Source: Cacajao melanocephalus
Lineage: Eukaryota > Chordata > Mammalia > Primates > Pitheciidae
Direction of reading: 5' to 3'
NCBI GenBank assembly: GCA_963573385.1
Contig: CAUYLG010018017.1
Span: 1-64,000, forward strand
Length of the DNA: 64,000 nt
Part shown: positions 22,861 to 36,259 of the stretch, in pieces
How the letters are laid out: every line of letters starts with the position of its first letter
How positions within the stretch are numbered: the first letter of the stretch is position 1
The notes under the pieces: model-generated
What the model was told of the DNA's origin: nothing
Databases searched by the model: none
Seen by the model: the letters and a program-made list of their open reading frames with translations, nothing else
Position numbers and translations under genes: made by a program

Positions 22861-22899
22861 CCATGAATTCTGCCCTCTAGAGAACCCTAATACAACATC

Positions 22900-23990
22900 T
22901 AATAAGGCTATTCTCTCCTCTGTATATATCTTTTTTATCTTTTTCTAATCCTGCTTATTACTGATTGTTTCCTTTCCAAAAAAAAAAAAAAAAAACCACA
23001 GAAAAAAAATCTGTCTCCCTATCCCCAAACCAACAAATAAATCTCAAAACATTTTTATCGACATGGTGTTAAATGTTAAACAATTTAGGCAGAATTATTG
23101 TCTTTATATTTTAACACTTCATATTTCAAAGCATTGTCTGCATTTCTCAACACCTTCTTTTGTAGCCCTTTTGTCCTCTAAAATGTTCTTTATTGAGTCC
23201 TCCTGTGCTTGCTAAATTGACTACGTTTAAGTTTTATCTGAAATAGGAATCTACCTTCATGATATTTTTCTTTTTTAAATTTTACTTTAGATGTAAACTA
23301 TATCCAGTGTTTCTCTCCATGTTTAAAACTAATTGGTTTTTGTAAATTAGTTTTCAGCTTAATAAATTATTTTATCCTTTGCAAATATTTTTATGACTTT
23401 ACAAAGTTTTGAAAAAATTTTGTCTCACAGTAAGTAATTACAAGATCTCCAGAGAATTTTATATTCTTTCTAATTATACCTCTTATTTTCCTTTATCTAT
23501 TGACATTGCCTTATAACTCACAATGATATATTGTGGTGGTAATAGTTTCCTTGTTTTGTATTTGCTTTAATGAGAATGCTGCTTTGCAATGAGCATACTA
23601 TATCTCAAACTACTGCTATTTTATACAAAATAAATGTGAAATTCTGACAATTTTTATAACATTTTTGGAGATTATTGTAATTTGTCATCCCTAGTGAACT
23701 TTGTTAATAGGTTACCCAATAATAAAACATTATTTTATTCCTAGAAAAATCATAGCTGGTAATGATTTGTTATGTTTTTAATATTTTTCTAGAATCTGTT
23801 ATTAAGCTTTTATTTAAATTTTTGTATTGTGATAAAGTATTCATAACATAAAAATATTGCAGCAATATAAAAAAGATAAAATATTATCTTTTTAATATTG
23901 TGGTAAGGTATGTATAACATTTATTATTTAACCATTCAGTGACATTAGTTACATTTACATGTTTGAGTTATCCAATCACTTTTATTCTGC
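22900..23990 (-). mobile_element. Antisense L1M/HAL1-type LINE, right part
   Basis: Likely continuation of the element at 21150-22210 ('tagtttccttgttttg', 'ttaatgagaatgctgc'). From about 23820 it resembles reverse-orientation L1M 3' UTR ('attgtggtaaggtatg', 'aaccattcagtgacatt'). A poly(A) run of about 20 lies at 22979-22997. Confidence 0.4.
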
Positions 23991-23999
23991 TACTCATAA

Positions 24000-24760
24000 C
24001 TTAAATGGAATCTTTAAGTTATCCATTGCTAATTATTTTATTAAACTATTTATCTTATTTGGAGTTTTATCTTTTTTATTTTCTTCTTGTTAACTTTGAT
24101 CCATCATTAAAGTATTCTCTTGAAACACTTTAAAATTCTCATCTTTTTACATTTAAACAACAGGAAAATTGGAAAAGAATGTCACAAATATAACATGTTA
24201 TTTGCCTAATGCTATACCCTTTCCATGGCTCTTTCACATTCATTATTTTATATGACTCTCAAAAGACTCCCTATAGGACATACACAATAACTATCATAAA
24301 TAGCATTTCCTGTTAGTACATATGATGTAACTGATTACAATGCACAGGTACATATTTGGACAACATGCAATAAAATAAACATTTACTTAACTATTTTTTT
24401 GAAAAAACAACTGTAAGTTTATATATTTAACAACTTCAGGACTAGAATATCACAGTCATCAATGCAACGCTACTATGGATGTTGCTAACTTCCCTAAAAT
24501 ACTTTTCTATTACCTATAAAACAAGGCAAATATATAATTACGTGTAATCTTTGGAAAAAGATTATTTGGAAATAAGAAATTTAGAATACCAACATTGTGT
24601 TACTGCACAGCATTCTCGTTTTCACTCCAGAGTCACTTTTTAAAATTTAAAAACCATCTGAGGCCCCAGGTAGATTTATACAATAAATAATCCTGTGAAT
24701 ATCACTAAATAATTGAAATCACATTTAGAAATCTGGTGAACAATACTGAAGTAAAGTGAA
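24000..24760. other. AT-rich sequence, nothing recognised
   Basis: No gene or repeat family recognised. Confidence 0.3.
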
Positions 24761-24764
24761 AATA

Positions 24765-24990
24765 TTTACTGAGTCCTTCCTATTTATCCTTTAGATCTCA
24801 GCGTAAATGATTACTTTATCAGGGAAGTCATTCATAGCTCTTCAGGCCAAGTGAGATCTCCATGTTAATAACATTAATTACATTCTATTTGTTACTTCTG
24901 CAACTCTTTCAATTGCAATAAGAATATGTATTGTCATTTCTTTACATATGTTTTTCCTGCTAGACATGACCCTGGTTAATATAATCACAT
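24765..24990 (+). repeat. L2 LINE relic
   Basis: Sense L2 features: 'tttagatctcagcgtaaatg', 'tatcagggaagtcattcat'. Confidence 0.45.
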
Positions 24991-24999
24991 TATTAATAT

Positions 25000-25555
25000 A
25001 GAATTATCATATCTGTGACAATCCAATATAGAGTTAAATAAATGAAGTAGCCATAAACTGTACAGTTTTGCACTGAGGCATGTGATGAAACAAACCATAC
25101 AATTAGGGTTTTACCTTCAAAATATTCATAATTAGGTTCCACAGAGCACTTGTGTGAAGTAGAGTTGAAACCATTCAACAAATACTTATTACATATCTAC
25201 TCTGAGTAAGCTCCAATCTGAAAATTGTGAAAAATACATAGGCATCCAAATAGCACAAAGTAATAAATTACAGATCTAATGAGTAGGTCAGAGTGACATA
25301 AAATTTTTTATAAAATTCTTCTTTACCTTCTGAAGGAGCAGCAAAATGTGACTTGGAAAGAGCAGAGAAATATTTGTATGTGCACAAAGAAGACATAAGT
25401 TCTTTGTGAGATATGGCAAGGTTATTGGTTTGGCTGACTCAGTCCCAGTAGTAAAAAGAATGAAGAATGTAACTGGTTGTCTTTGTTCCCTTAACGATAT
25501 GAATTATTGCTCACAAGAATGAAGAAGGAGATCTAAAGAATTTAAACAGAAACAA
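25000..25555. other. AT-rich sequence, nothing recognised
   Basis: No gene or repeat family recognised. Confidence 0.3.
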
Positions 25556-25557
25556 AG

Positions 25558-25758
25558 AAAACTTTATATAACTTTACATATATATACTTTATATACATAC
25601 ATATACAAATGTATATATGAATGCATGTATATGTGTATACATATACACATACATGCATACATGTTTACATGTATATGTATGCACACAAATGTGTGTATAT
25701 ATATATATATTTGTGTGTATTTATGTGTGTATATTTGTGTGTTTGTGTATTTTATACC
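25558..25758. repeat. TA/TG/CA alternating low-complexity tract
   Basis: About 200 bases of alternating purine-pyrimidine sequence (ATATAC, ATGTATATG, GTGTGTATA, ATATAT) with many local palindromes. A 100-codon frame across it is a by-product of the repeat. Confidence 0.9.
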
Positions 25759-25769
25759 AGTCCCAGTAT

Positions 25770-26855
25770 TTCTCCTTGAGTGACCCTGAATGGCATGCTA
25801 TGTTCTCCGTAGGGAACTGTGAGTACCACAACTCTATAACTCTTTCAAATTTCTTTCTCTTGATCTGTCTTTGCCCTCATAATACCTCACACAAAGCAAA
25901 GTGGCCAAACCACTGTTAACAGGGCATAAATATTCAATCAATTTCAGCAAAAGTATATTCAGTTTCAGAATCTAATCAACTCAAACTCCCAGAGCATCTT
26001 ATTTGTCAGCATGATTCTAATAGTCTGTGTTCAAATGAACAAAGGAAATTGAGACATTTACTTCTGTTATCGAAGAGAGCAAGCCAGAAAAGGTGAACCA
26101 GTTGAATGCCTGTGTCCAAGCCAGTTGTTAACTGAAAACATTCACAGTGTTACCAGCCTATAGGAGGATGATACCCAACTCCAGAAACATAAAAGAAAAT
26201 ATGCTTTTAATTGACCAGAACAATTAGGTTTCGACACCTTAAAAATGAATCAAGAAGACAAAATTTATTATAAGCTTTTTCCTGTAAAATATGCAAGTAT
26301 GTCAAACTAAGAAAGCCTATTGTAAACATAATGAAATAATTTTACAGTTTTATACAACTAGCTGAATGTGGAGTTTCAATTCACTTAAGGGCTATTTTTC
26401 ACATCTTGTTTTAATGGATCCTTTTCTGAGGCATATTTTTAAAGAGACTTGAGATGGAGGAAGAAATAAAAGGGGCAGGATATGGCTTTCCCCAGGAGTA
26501 CTCAGTGAACTTATTCTGTAGCATCTGCATTTCCTAGGCATCTGTATGAGTCCAGAAAAGTTTCAGATTTGAAATAACACCAGCATGAATCACTATTAGA
26601 TGTATTTATCAAACTGTGTTATTAACCTAGCTCTAAAGTTCTCTGGAGAAAAAGCAGTAACAAAATAATTTATAATTTTGACATATGTCCTACTCATAGC
26701 CTGGGGCATCAGATGTTTTTGATTCCTTTCTATTCGATAAACTATAGCCTGATTTATCTAAACATCTTTTTATCCGATTCTATTAGCTACGTTTTGCTTT
26801 TAGGGAAATATTAGATCTACTTTTACAGGGAAAAAACAAAGTAGAGGACCTCTGG
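25770..26855. other. Unique sequence, nothing recognised
   Basis: No gene or repeat family recognised. Confidence 0.3.
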
Positions 26856-26859
26856 GTTA

Positions 26860-27080
26860 GTGTGTGGTTGAGCATCAAGGATCTGACCTGAATTTGAATT
26901 CTAGATCCTAGACTTACTGGTTGTGCAAGCTTGAGATGATCACTTAAAATCTCTGAGCATCTGTTTCATATCTTTAAAATATCAACAATGATAACTTTCT
27001 TTTAGAGTTCTCAGAATTTAAAGAGTTAACGCATATAAATATTCTATATAAAACCTTCTAGGTAGGAGGTTCTAAATAGT
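26860..27080 (+). repeat. MIR SINE
   Basis: Sense MIR: 'ctgacctgaatttgaattc', 'ttactggttgtgcaagc', 'aaatctctgagcatctg'. Confidence 0.65.
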
Positions 27081-27089
27081 TTGCAAAAG

Positions 27090-28335
27090 TGGGTACAATT
27101 TACCTAGGCTGTATATCTCTACATATTAATATAAATTTAAGCCAACAAAAGAAGGATTTGCCTTTCCTGGTATATCAATGTCTTGCCTTTATTGTTGTCT
27201 TTGGCCTGATTATAACATACACTGAGCTTATATTTCATGATACATTTAACACTTGAGTGCTTTCCTAAGTATTTTACACAGAAATAATGGTTTTTATTTT
27301 AACAAAATAGAGAAGTTACTAAGCATTTTGTTTTAATCTGAAAATCCTCCTGTGGGTTTGGTATTTATTTGTAGGTTCTTTCTCACTTGTTTCCTCTCTG
27401 TTACTTCCTACCTTCCTTCCTTCTATCCTTATACCCTATCCCCTTTTATATATTCTACGTAGAGTTCATACAGAGAGAACACCTAGTCCTCCTTGTACAC
27501 AAGTTTCAACTTTGTCAGCATTTACTAATAGTTGCCTAATTTAGCAATCTATGAATGTTAAAGTACATGATTTATATTTTTTAAAAAGTGAACATGTTAA
27601 TATTGCAAATAGTAAACTTCACCATTTAGGACACCTTCAAAGGAGAACTATACATGTTCCATGAAATTGTTGCCTAGGAAACAAATGATTTCCTCTTATT
27701 TTTAGCATAGAACTGCAGGTGTATGAAAGCTCTGAATCAGCCCACACACGGCATGAACACTGATATTTATGAAACCAACATGACAGTAGGGGGCTTGTAC
27801 CTAGTGGTCATCAGAGATGAAATGTCTATATTTTATCAAAGAATTATCTGATAGATGATATGGATACGGACTTTCCTCTAAATTACTGAGAGAAGATGGA
27901 GAGACATGTCATAGGGTAATTTATTGCTTGACCAGTCAGCTTGCTAGGATGCTTACTAAATTAAGTCTCCCAGGTAAGCTTCATTATCTTTATGTGGAGC
28001 TATTGCGACACTGGAGCCTGCTTCTGCACTTTGGAGATGATCAAAGAATTGAAATGTTGTAGGGTCACCGACATATTTTCTTCAGACACTGTATTTTATC
28101 TTAGAGTTCTGCTGGCCTGGGTTGTTTTAGAAGGCTCTACATTTAAGAAGTGTCCATACCATAAACAGACGCTAAATATATCTATGTTCATATGTATACC
28201 TACACTTTAGGTCAAGCTCCCCCTAAAACAATCTCACCATGCCCCAGACTGACAATCCAGATAATTTGTTTTCTTAACCACCACTACTCAGGTAGTTAAT
28301 AAGATACCAATATCCTCTTCCTATAAACAAATCCA
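27090..28335. other. Unique sequence with an X-box-like and a CTCF-like motif
   Basis: GTTGCCTAGGAAAC at 27669-27682 differs at one key base from the RFX X-box consensus. GACAGTAGGGGGCTTG at 27782-27797 resembles a CTCF core. No exon recognised. Confidence 0.3.
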
Positions 28336-28339
28336 TTCT

Positions 28340-29454
28340 TTAATTAGAGATTCTCCTGGAACACCTTCCTTTACTAGACATGAAAGAAGGTGACATCTCG
28401 CTTTTCTCTCTATTACAAGAAAAAAGCTGCTTATGCCTATGCCTGTGCCTAATCTAACAGCCAATGTGGTCACAGCCCAGTCTCCCGGGAAGCCCACCAC
28501 ACAGCCTGTTGGCACATTGTACTCACATGCACCCAATATGATGAACAGCCCAGAGTCCTAGTACCAAGCAATACCAGACCACCACCATCACAAACTTCTA
28601 TAGCCTAGACCACAGAGGCCATCACAGACATCATGAACAAAAATTTCAACGGAAGTAACTGCTTGGAGATCATGCTACAGAATCCATCCACAATTAAAGG
28701 CAATGCACCATACCCAACTGACATCCTAGGACCCATCTTCAGGGAAAAATCTTTTCTTACAAAAGTAGTCCATAAAATAGGGAGAAAAAATAATTGTTCC
28801 ACTAGATTTGCAGAAATCAATACATGGGCACCAGACACATAAAAAGTCAAGAAAATGTGACACCCCAAAGGAACATAAGTCTTCAGAAACAGATTTTTTT
28901 AAAGTATTTATGAAATAGCATAACAAGAAATAAAAATAATGATCTTACAGGAACTCAGCAAGATACAAGAAAATACAGACAAACAATTCAATGAATTGAA
29001 GAAAATAATTCATGATATGAATGAGAAGTTCAAAAATAAAATAAATATCATATAAAAGAACCAAGCAGAAATCTTGGAGCTGAATAATTCAATGAATGAA
29101 ATAAAAAACACAATTGAGAGTTTCAGAAAAAGACTAGCTCAAACAGAAGGAATTTCCGAAGTTGGAAACAAGTCCTTTGAAATAACAAAGTCAGAAAAAT
29201 ACAGAAATAAAAGAGAAAAAAGAAAGTCTAAAGGACTTATGAAACATAATTACATGAACAAATACTTGGAGCATCATATTACTGAATGAGGCACAGAATA
29301 CCTATTTTACACAATAATGGTTGAAATCTTCCCAATATTTGGGAGAGCTATGGACATTCAAATCCAGGAAGCTAAAAATTCCCCAATTAGACTCGATGCA
29401 AAAAGATTCTCTCTAAGGCATATTACAATCAAACTGTCATTTGTCAAAGACAAA
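28340..29454 (+). mobile_element. Old sense L1 (L1M/L1PB age): 5' UTR and ORF1 region
   Basis: Resembles the 5' region and ORF1 of older L1s. The frame at 29074-29289 corresponds to the ORF1p coiled-coil ('ELNNSMNEIKNTIESF', then 'FEIT'). Multiple stops and shifts show it is dead. It is cut at 29454 by a younger L1 and resumes at 30203. Confidence 0.75.
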
Positions 29455-29594
29455 TTTTAGCTCCCACATGAGTGAGAACATACAGTATTTGTCTTTCTGT
29501 GCCTTACTTATTTCACTTAATATAATATCATCCAGGCTCATTTATATTGCTGCAAATTACAGCATTTAATTCATTTTATGCTGGATAGCGTTCC

Positions 29595-29700
29595 AGTGTG
29601 TGTGTGTGTATCAAGATATAGTGTTCCAGTGTGTGTGTGTGTATCCAGATAGTGTTCCTCTGTGTGTGTGTGTGTGTGTGTGTGTGTATCTGTGTGTGTA
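29595..29700 (+). repeat. TG-rich imperfect tandem repeat within the inverted L1 part
   Basis: Three copies of a unit of about 40 bp (GTGTTCCAGTGTGTGTGTG-TATC-AGATA) with a growing (TG)n core. Confidence 0.8.
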
Positions 29701-30061
29701 TAACATTTTCTTTGTATATTTGTCTGCTTCTTGATGGACACTTAGGTTGATTTCATATCATGGCTATTGTGAATAGTGCTGTGGTAAAGTTTTGCTCATA
29801 GAAGTATAAAATAGAATTATGGTTATTAGAGGCTAAGAAAAATAAAAGAAAGGGGAAGATAGGGAGAGGTGATTAATACATATAAAATTACACCTAGATA
29901 GGAGAAATAAGTTCTTAGGTTCTATATCACTATAAGGTAACTATAGTTAATGTTGATTTATTGTATATTGTCAAATAGCCAAAAGAGAGGGTGTTGAATG
30001 TTCTCAACACAGAAAAAAATGTCTGAGATTATGGACATACTAATAACAATGACTTGGTCAC

Positions 30062-30167
30062 TACCTCTTGCACTCATGTATCAAAACATCACTCTGTACC
30101 CCACAAATATGGGGTACCTCTTGTATTCATATGTCAAAATATCACTCTGTACCCCATAAATATATAT
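30062..30167 (+). repeat. 53 bp tandem duplication in L1 3' UTR
   Basis: The unit beginning TACCTCTTG occurs at 30062 and again at 30115, with a few substitutions between copies. Each copy carries the L1 3' UTR motif 'tctgtaccccacaaatat' or its variant. Confidence 0.85.
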
Positions 30168-30202
30168 ATGATTATGTTTCAATTAAAAACAATTTTTTAA
30201 AA

Positions 30203-32389
30203 GTTGAAAACAAAGAATTCTAGAAGCTGCAAGAGATGTAATTACATAAAAGCATACAATTACATATCAGTAAATTCTTATTACACTATCAGCAGATTTC
30301 TGTAAGCAGAAAACTGCAGGCTGGTAAAGAATAGGGAGCTATATTCAAATTGGTAAAAGAAAAACATACTACTCAAGAATACTATATTCAGCAAAGCTAG
30401 TCTTCAAAACTGAAAGAGAACTAAAGACTTTCCTAGACAAGCAAAATCTTAGGAAATTTATTGTCACAATATTAGTCTTAAACAAAATGCTTAAGGGAGT
30501 GTTACAACCAAAAATGAAAGGGTAGTAACTACTATCATGAAAACATGTGAAAGTATAAAGCTCACCAGTAAAGTTCACAATCGAACTCAGAATACCTTGT
30601 GCTGTAATGAGCCATGTAAATCTTTTATTCCTCTAGTATCATGGTTTATAGTCAAAACGGTCAAGAACAATAGCTACAATTAGTGGCTAATGGACCCACA
30701 GTAGATAAAGATGTAAATGAAGGCAACAAAAATATAAATTGTAGAGTGTGAGAAAGAAAATTTGTATGGTATTTTTATATGGCCAAAGTTAATGTCTTAT
30801 TAATTAAAAATAGTCTATTGTAACTACAAGATTCTTTTAGCTTCATGGTAAGTATAAAGAAAAAATTTACAACAGATACATAAATAAGAAAGAAAATAAA
30901 GCTTAGCATAAAAACTGCCAAACCACAAACAAAAACAGTAAGAGAAGAATAGTGGAATAAGTCATTTATGAAAGAACCAGAAAAAAATTAACAAAAGGGT
31001 AGGAATATATTTTTACTGATCAATAATAACACTGAAGTAAATTGATTAAGTTCTTCAATTAAAAGATATAGATTAGCTGAATTGATAAAATAAGATACAA
31101 TTATATGCTGCTTGCAGGAGACTCACTTTACCATTGAAGATACACATAGACTGAAAGTAAAGGGATGGAAAAAAAATATCCCAAATAAATGGAAACCAAA
31201 AGTGAGCAGGATTAACAATGCTTACAGTAAAAAAAATAGACTTTAAGTCAAAAACTGTAAAAAGAGACAGAATAATGGGAGGAGAAACCGCATGATCACC
31301 TTACTGATGCAAACGAAGCATTTGACAAAATGCAGCACACTTTCATAATAAAAGCACTCAAAAAACTAAAACAGAAGGCAATTTTTAAAATATAATAAAG
31401 GCTATATAGGAAAAGCCCGAAATTAACATCATATTCAACAGTTAAAACTAAAATCTATTCCTCCAAGATGAGAAACAAGGCAAGAGTGTCTACTTTCGTG
31501 ACTTTTGTTCAACATAGTACTGGAAGTTCTAGCTAAAACAATCAGGCAAGGAAAAGAAATTAAAGCCATCCAAATTGGAAAGAAAAAGCAACATTATCTC
31601 TGTTTATAGTTGTAATAATCTTATTTATAGACAATACTAAAGATTCCACAAAGTATTAAAATTAATAAATTCAGCAAAGTTGAAGGATATAAAATCAACA
31701 TGAAAAATAAATTGTTTTTATACACTCATGATTAAAAATTTACAAAGGATATTGAGAAAACAATTTTTGTTTATAATAGTATCACAAAGAATAAATTTTC
31801 TAGGAATAAACTAACCAAGAAAGTGAAAGACTTGTACACTATAGACTACAAAATATTGATCAAACAAATTAAAGATGCAGATACATACTATGAACTGTTC
31901 ATGAATTAGAATAGTTATTATTGTTAAAATAGCCATACTTCTCAAAGTGATCTACAGGTTCAATGCCAACTCCTATCAAAATCCCAAAGGCATCTTTTCC
32001 TTAGAAATAGAATAAAAATCCTAAAATTCATATGGAATTCTAAGAACCCCAAATAGCCAATACAATCTTGAGAAAGAAAAACAAAGCTAGAGATCCCACT
32101 TTCTGGTTTTGAAACATATTATAAAGCTACAGGAACAAAAACATGATACTGCTATAAAGACTAACATATAGACCAATGGAACAGAATAGAGAACCCAGAA
32201 ATAAACCCACACATATATGGTCAATTGATCTTTGAAAAGGATGCCAATGTCACACAATGTGAAAAGGATAGTCTCTTTTTGAAATGGTGTCAGGAAACTA
32301 AGATATCTACATATGAAAGAATGAAGTTGAACCCTTACTTTATATCATGTACAAAAATTAACTCAAAATGGATTAAAAACCCAAACATG
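30203..32389 (+). mobile_element. Old sense L1 continued: ORF1 end, partial ORF2
   Basis: ORF1 3' part resumes ('caaagaattctagaagctgc'), followed by the inter-ORF region and the ORF2 endonuclease start ('aattaaaagatatagatt', 'tatgctgcttgcaggag'). At about 31260-31285 the sequence jumps from the endonuclease region to the late reverse-transcriptase region ('ccgcatgatcacctt'), an internal deletion. It then runs through the ORF2 C-terminal region; 32225-32390 encodes a recognisable 'DSLFLKWC' segment. Confidence 0.75.
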
Positions 32390-33810
<1,421 letters not shown>

Positions 33811-33934
33811 ATTGTTTGGCTATTTAGATTTTTTGCTTTTTCATATAATATATTGTCCCTTTAATATATGCAGTGTCTTCTTTATCCTAATATTGGTAAC
33901 TTGTATTTTTTATTGATCTATTTGAACAGAGATT

Positions 33935-34370
33935 AATTTCTTTTATTGCATTTTAGGTTTGGGGGTACATGTGAAAAGCATGCAAGATTGTTGCATAGGT
34001 ACACAAGTGGCAGTGTGATTTGCTGCTTTCCTCCCCTTCACCTGTATCTGGCATTTCTCCCCATGCTATCTCTCCCCAACTCCCTACCTCCCACTGTCCC
34101 TCCCCATTCCCCTCCAACAAACCCCAGTGTGTAGTGCTCCCCTCCCTGTGTCCATGTGTTCTTATTGTTCAACACCCACCTATGAGTGAGAACATGTGGT
34201 GTTTGATTTTGTGTTCTTGTGTCAGTTTGCTGAGAATGATGGTTTCCAGGTTCATCCATGTCCCTACGAAGGACATGAACTCATCGTTTTTGATGGCTGC
34301 ATAATATTCCATGGTGTATATGTGCCACATTTTCCCTGTCCAGTCTATCATCCATGGGCACCGGGGGCAT
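33935..34370 (-). mobile_element. 5'-truncated L1P 3' end, antisense
   Basis: Reverse complement of an L1 3' end: 'tttgggggtacatgtg', 'acctatgagtgagaacatg', 'gtccctacgaaggacatg', 'tattccatggtgtatatg'. The minus-strand frame 34169-34411 includes a relic of the ORF2 C-terminus. The match ends near 34370. Confidence 0.85.
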
Positions 34371-34489
34371 TGCCATTTATTTGGTGGAGGAGGACTGAAG
34401 GAGGACCACATGTAGGAGGGAAAATCATGGGTTCTGTTTTATATATGTTAAATTTGAGATGCCTTTTCCTATTGATCATCTGTGTTTGT

Positions 34490-34845
34490 CTGTTCTAACA
34501 TTGCTATAATGAACTACCTGAGACTGGTTAACTTATAAACAAAAGAGGTTTAATTGACTCACAGTTCCACATGGCTGGGGAGGCCTCAGGAAACTTACAA
34601 TTATGGTGGAAAGAGGAGAAGCAAAACACATCTTACATGGCAGCAGGAGAGAGAGAGTGCACAGGGGAAATTGCCCTTTTTCAACCATCAGAGCTCAGGA
34701 AAACTCCCTCACTATCAAAAGAACAGCATGGGAGAAGCCGCTCCCATGATCCAATCACCTCCCACCAGGTCCCTCCCTCCACAGGTGGGGATTGCAATTT
34801 GAGATGAGGTTTGGGTGGGGACACAGAGCCAAACCATATCATCAT
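34490..34845 (-). mobile_element. MST-family LTR (ERVL-MaLR solo LTR), antisense
   Basis: Reverse complement of an MSTA/MSTB-type LTR: 'actacctgagactgg', 'aggtttaattgactcacag', 'tggctggggaggcctcagg', 'ctcccaccaggtccctcc', 'gccaaaccatatcat'. A non-coding solo LTR with no internal sequence beside it. Confidence 0.8.
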
Positions 34846-34849
34846 TCAT

Positions 34850-35695
34850 CAGGTGAAAAATGTTGAGCAGGTAGTTGAACACAGAATTTTGGAGTTCAGG
34901 GGAAAAAGTTAGGGCTCAACAGTAAATTTGGAAGTATACCATTCTTCACTATTAGATGAAGATTCTGCATCTACAGCTTAAAACTGTGGGCAAAAACATG
35001 GATTTTTATTTTCGACAAGGAGAAAATAATTTTGTTCTGGGTTTGTTTGCTGTAAAGACCAAATACTCTCAGTGCCTAGGAGGCAGGAGCCTGGGAGTAA
35101 GTCCAGCTCCACATGTTTTGGCCTGTGTGTGTTGTCCAGTGAGGGAACTGAGAGTCCAGCACCAATGAATGTAACACAGAGGCCGAGGTCTTGGAAGAGG
35201 AAGCAGAAATCAAAACTGCTCCAGAGCACATCTGGAATAAACAAGCAAAACTCATCTTCCTTTATTTTGTGTTTTGTATCACTGAGCAATTTGATTAAAA
35301 CAAATCAGCAGGACAAAAAATGAAGTTGCTTTTCTGTGGGGAAACAAAATCAATGAGAAGACTCAAGGTTGAGTAAATGTCCTACGGATACTCAGGGGAG
35401 ATAATATTCCAATTTTCAGAATTTAAAGGGAAATTTTCAGAATTAGTTGTTTCCTAAAACATGAAGTTACTTTTGTTTTGTACCTTAAATGACATTGAAA
35501 GTATGGGACACATGTAAGGGTAAACAGTTTATACATAAGAAGATCTCAAAAGTGCTTATAACACATTTTTACTTGATAAGATGTGGACGTTTAAAATAAA
35601 AGAATATCTTTATGAAAGTAATTGCATTAGTGATTTAGGTAGAGTAGGCATCTAAATCAGATTTGGCGACACAGGTGAAATGATCTGATTGGCTG
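34850..35695. other. Unique sequence, nothing recognised
   Basis: Short overlapping frames near 34956-35323 have no recognisable product. Confidence 0.3.
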
Positions 35696-35699
35696 TCAT

Positions 35700-36250
35700 A
35701 AATTTCAACCCATGCAATCACACTGGAAAAAAATCAATGCCTGCAAGTGGTAGCCATGGTGGTGCACCACTCAGAGATGCTTCCAAGGGTGAACCTGCTA
35801 CAAGGAGTGCTCATGGCTAACAGTCCCTGGTTGTGCTGACTCTGGGATCTGCCTCAACTTTTGAGCAGATGCCAAGGACTTGCAAGGCAGCCTCCTGCCA
35901 ATGACTGAGCAAAGCAGCAGTAGATGGGGTTGTAATTTATTTCTGGACAGTGAGATGCTCCTCTCTGGGCCCTTATTGTGCCAGAGCTACTCATTGGGCT
36001 AGCCGAGGCTTTCCCAGAGCTACACCATGGTCTAAGGCTCTCCTTCCTGATCTTTCTTCCTTCCCTCACACCTTTGCAAGGTGTCAGAGCTCCATCATTG
36101 TCTAAAAGGTTTTTCCTAACTGCTCTTGTTTATTTTCTCCTTTCTCTTTCAAGTCACATTCCCCAGTTAAAGTCTTGCATTTCTAGCTCCGTCTTGGCAT
36201 CTGCTGCTGGGAGGATGCGACTAGTTTATTGGATTATCCTTTACTTTGTC
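35700..36250 (+). repeat. Probable ancient interspersed repeat, family unresolved
   Basis: Phrases such as 'gtgaacctgctacaaggag' and 'gagcagatgccaaggac' are familiar from a dispersed human repeat that I cannot name. The open stretches across it are incidental. Confidence 0.3.
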
Positions 36251-36259
36251 ATATCAGGG

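Larger units (their letters stand above)
22217..22896 (+). mobile_element. LTR-like interspersed repeat, family unresolved, with nested L1 end
   Basis: Matches a medium-copy primate repeat I recognise by sequence ('gtgtcaacttcatcagg', 'gagggtgttgccaaagg', 'ggtgggcaccatcttatcag', 'gtgctggatgcttcctgccc') but cannot name securely. It ends in an AATAAA-containing segment and 'agagaaccctaatacaac', which suggests an LTR. The target repeat resumes at about 22685 after an inserted L1 3' end. Confidence 0.6.
29455..30202 (+). mobile_element. Younger L1 insertion with 5' inversion (twin priming)
   Basis: About 29461-29793 is the reverse complement of an L1 ORF2 3' end ('gtgagaacatacagtatttg', 'ttgatggacacttagg'). 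About 29794-30202 is sense L1 3' UTR ('ttattagaggctaag', 'tgtaccccataaatatat'), ending in an A-rich tail. Flanks carry imperfect target-site duplications: gtcaaagacaaa (29443-29454) and gttgaaaacaaa (30203-30214). Confidence 0.75.

Noticed and set aside
25617..25919. 100-codon frame
   Set aside because: Encodes mostly Tyr/Cys/Val/Ile runs from the TA/TG repeat.
29595..29700. CRISPR-like array from regularly spaced repeats
   Set aside because: Units are imperfect, contain a TG microsatellite and lie within an L1 in a mammalian genome.
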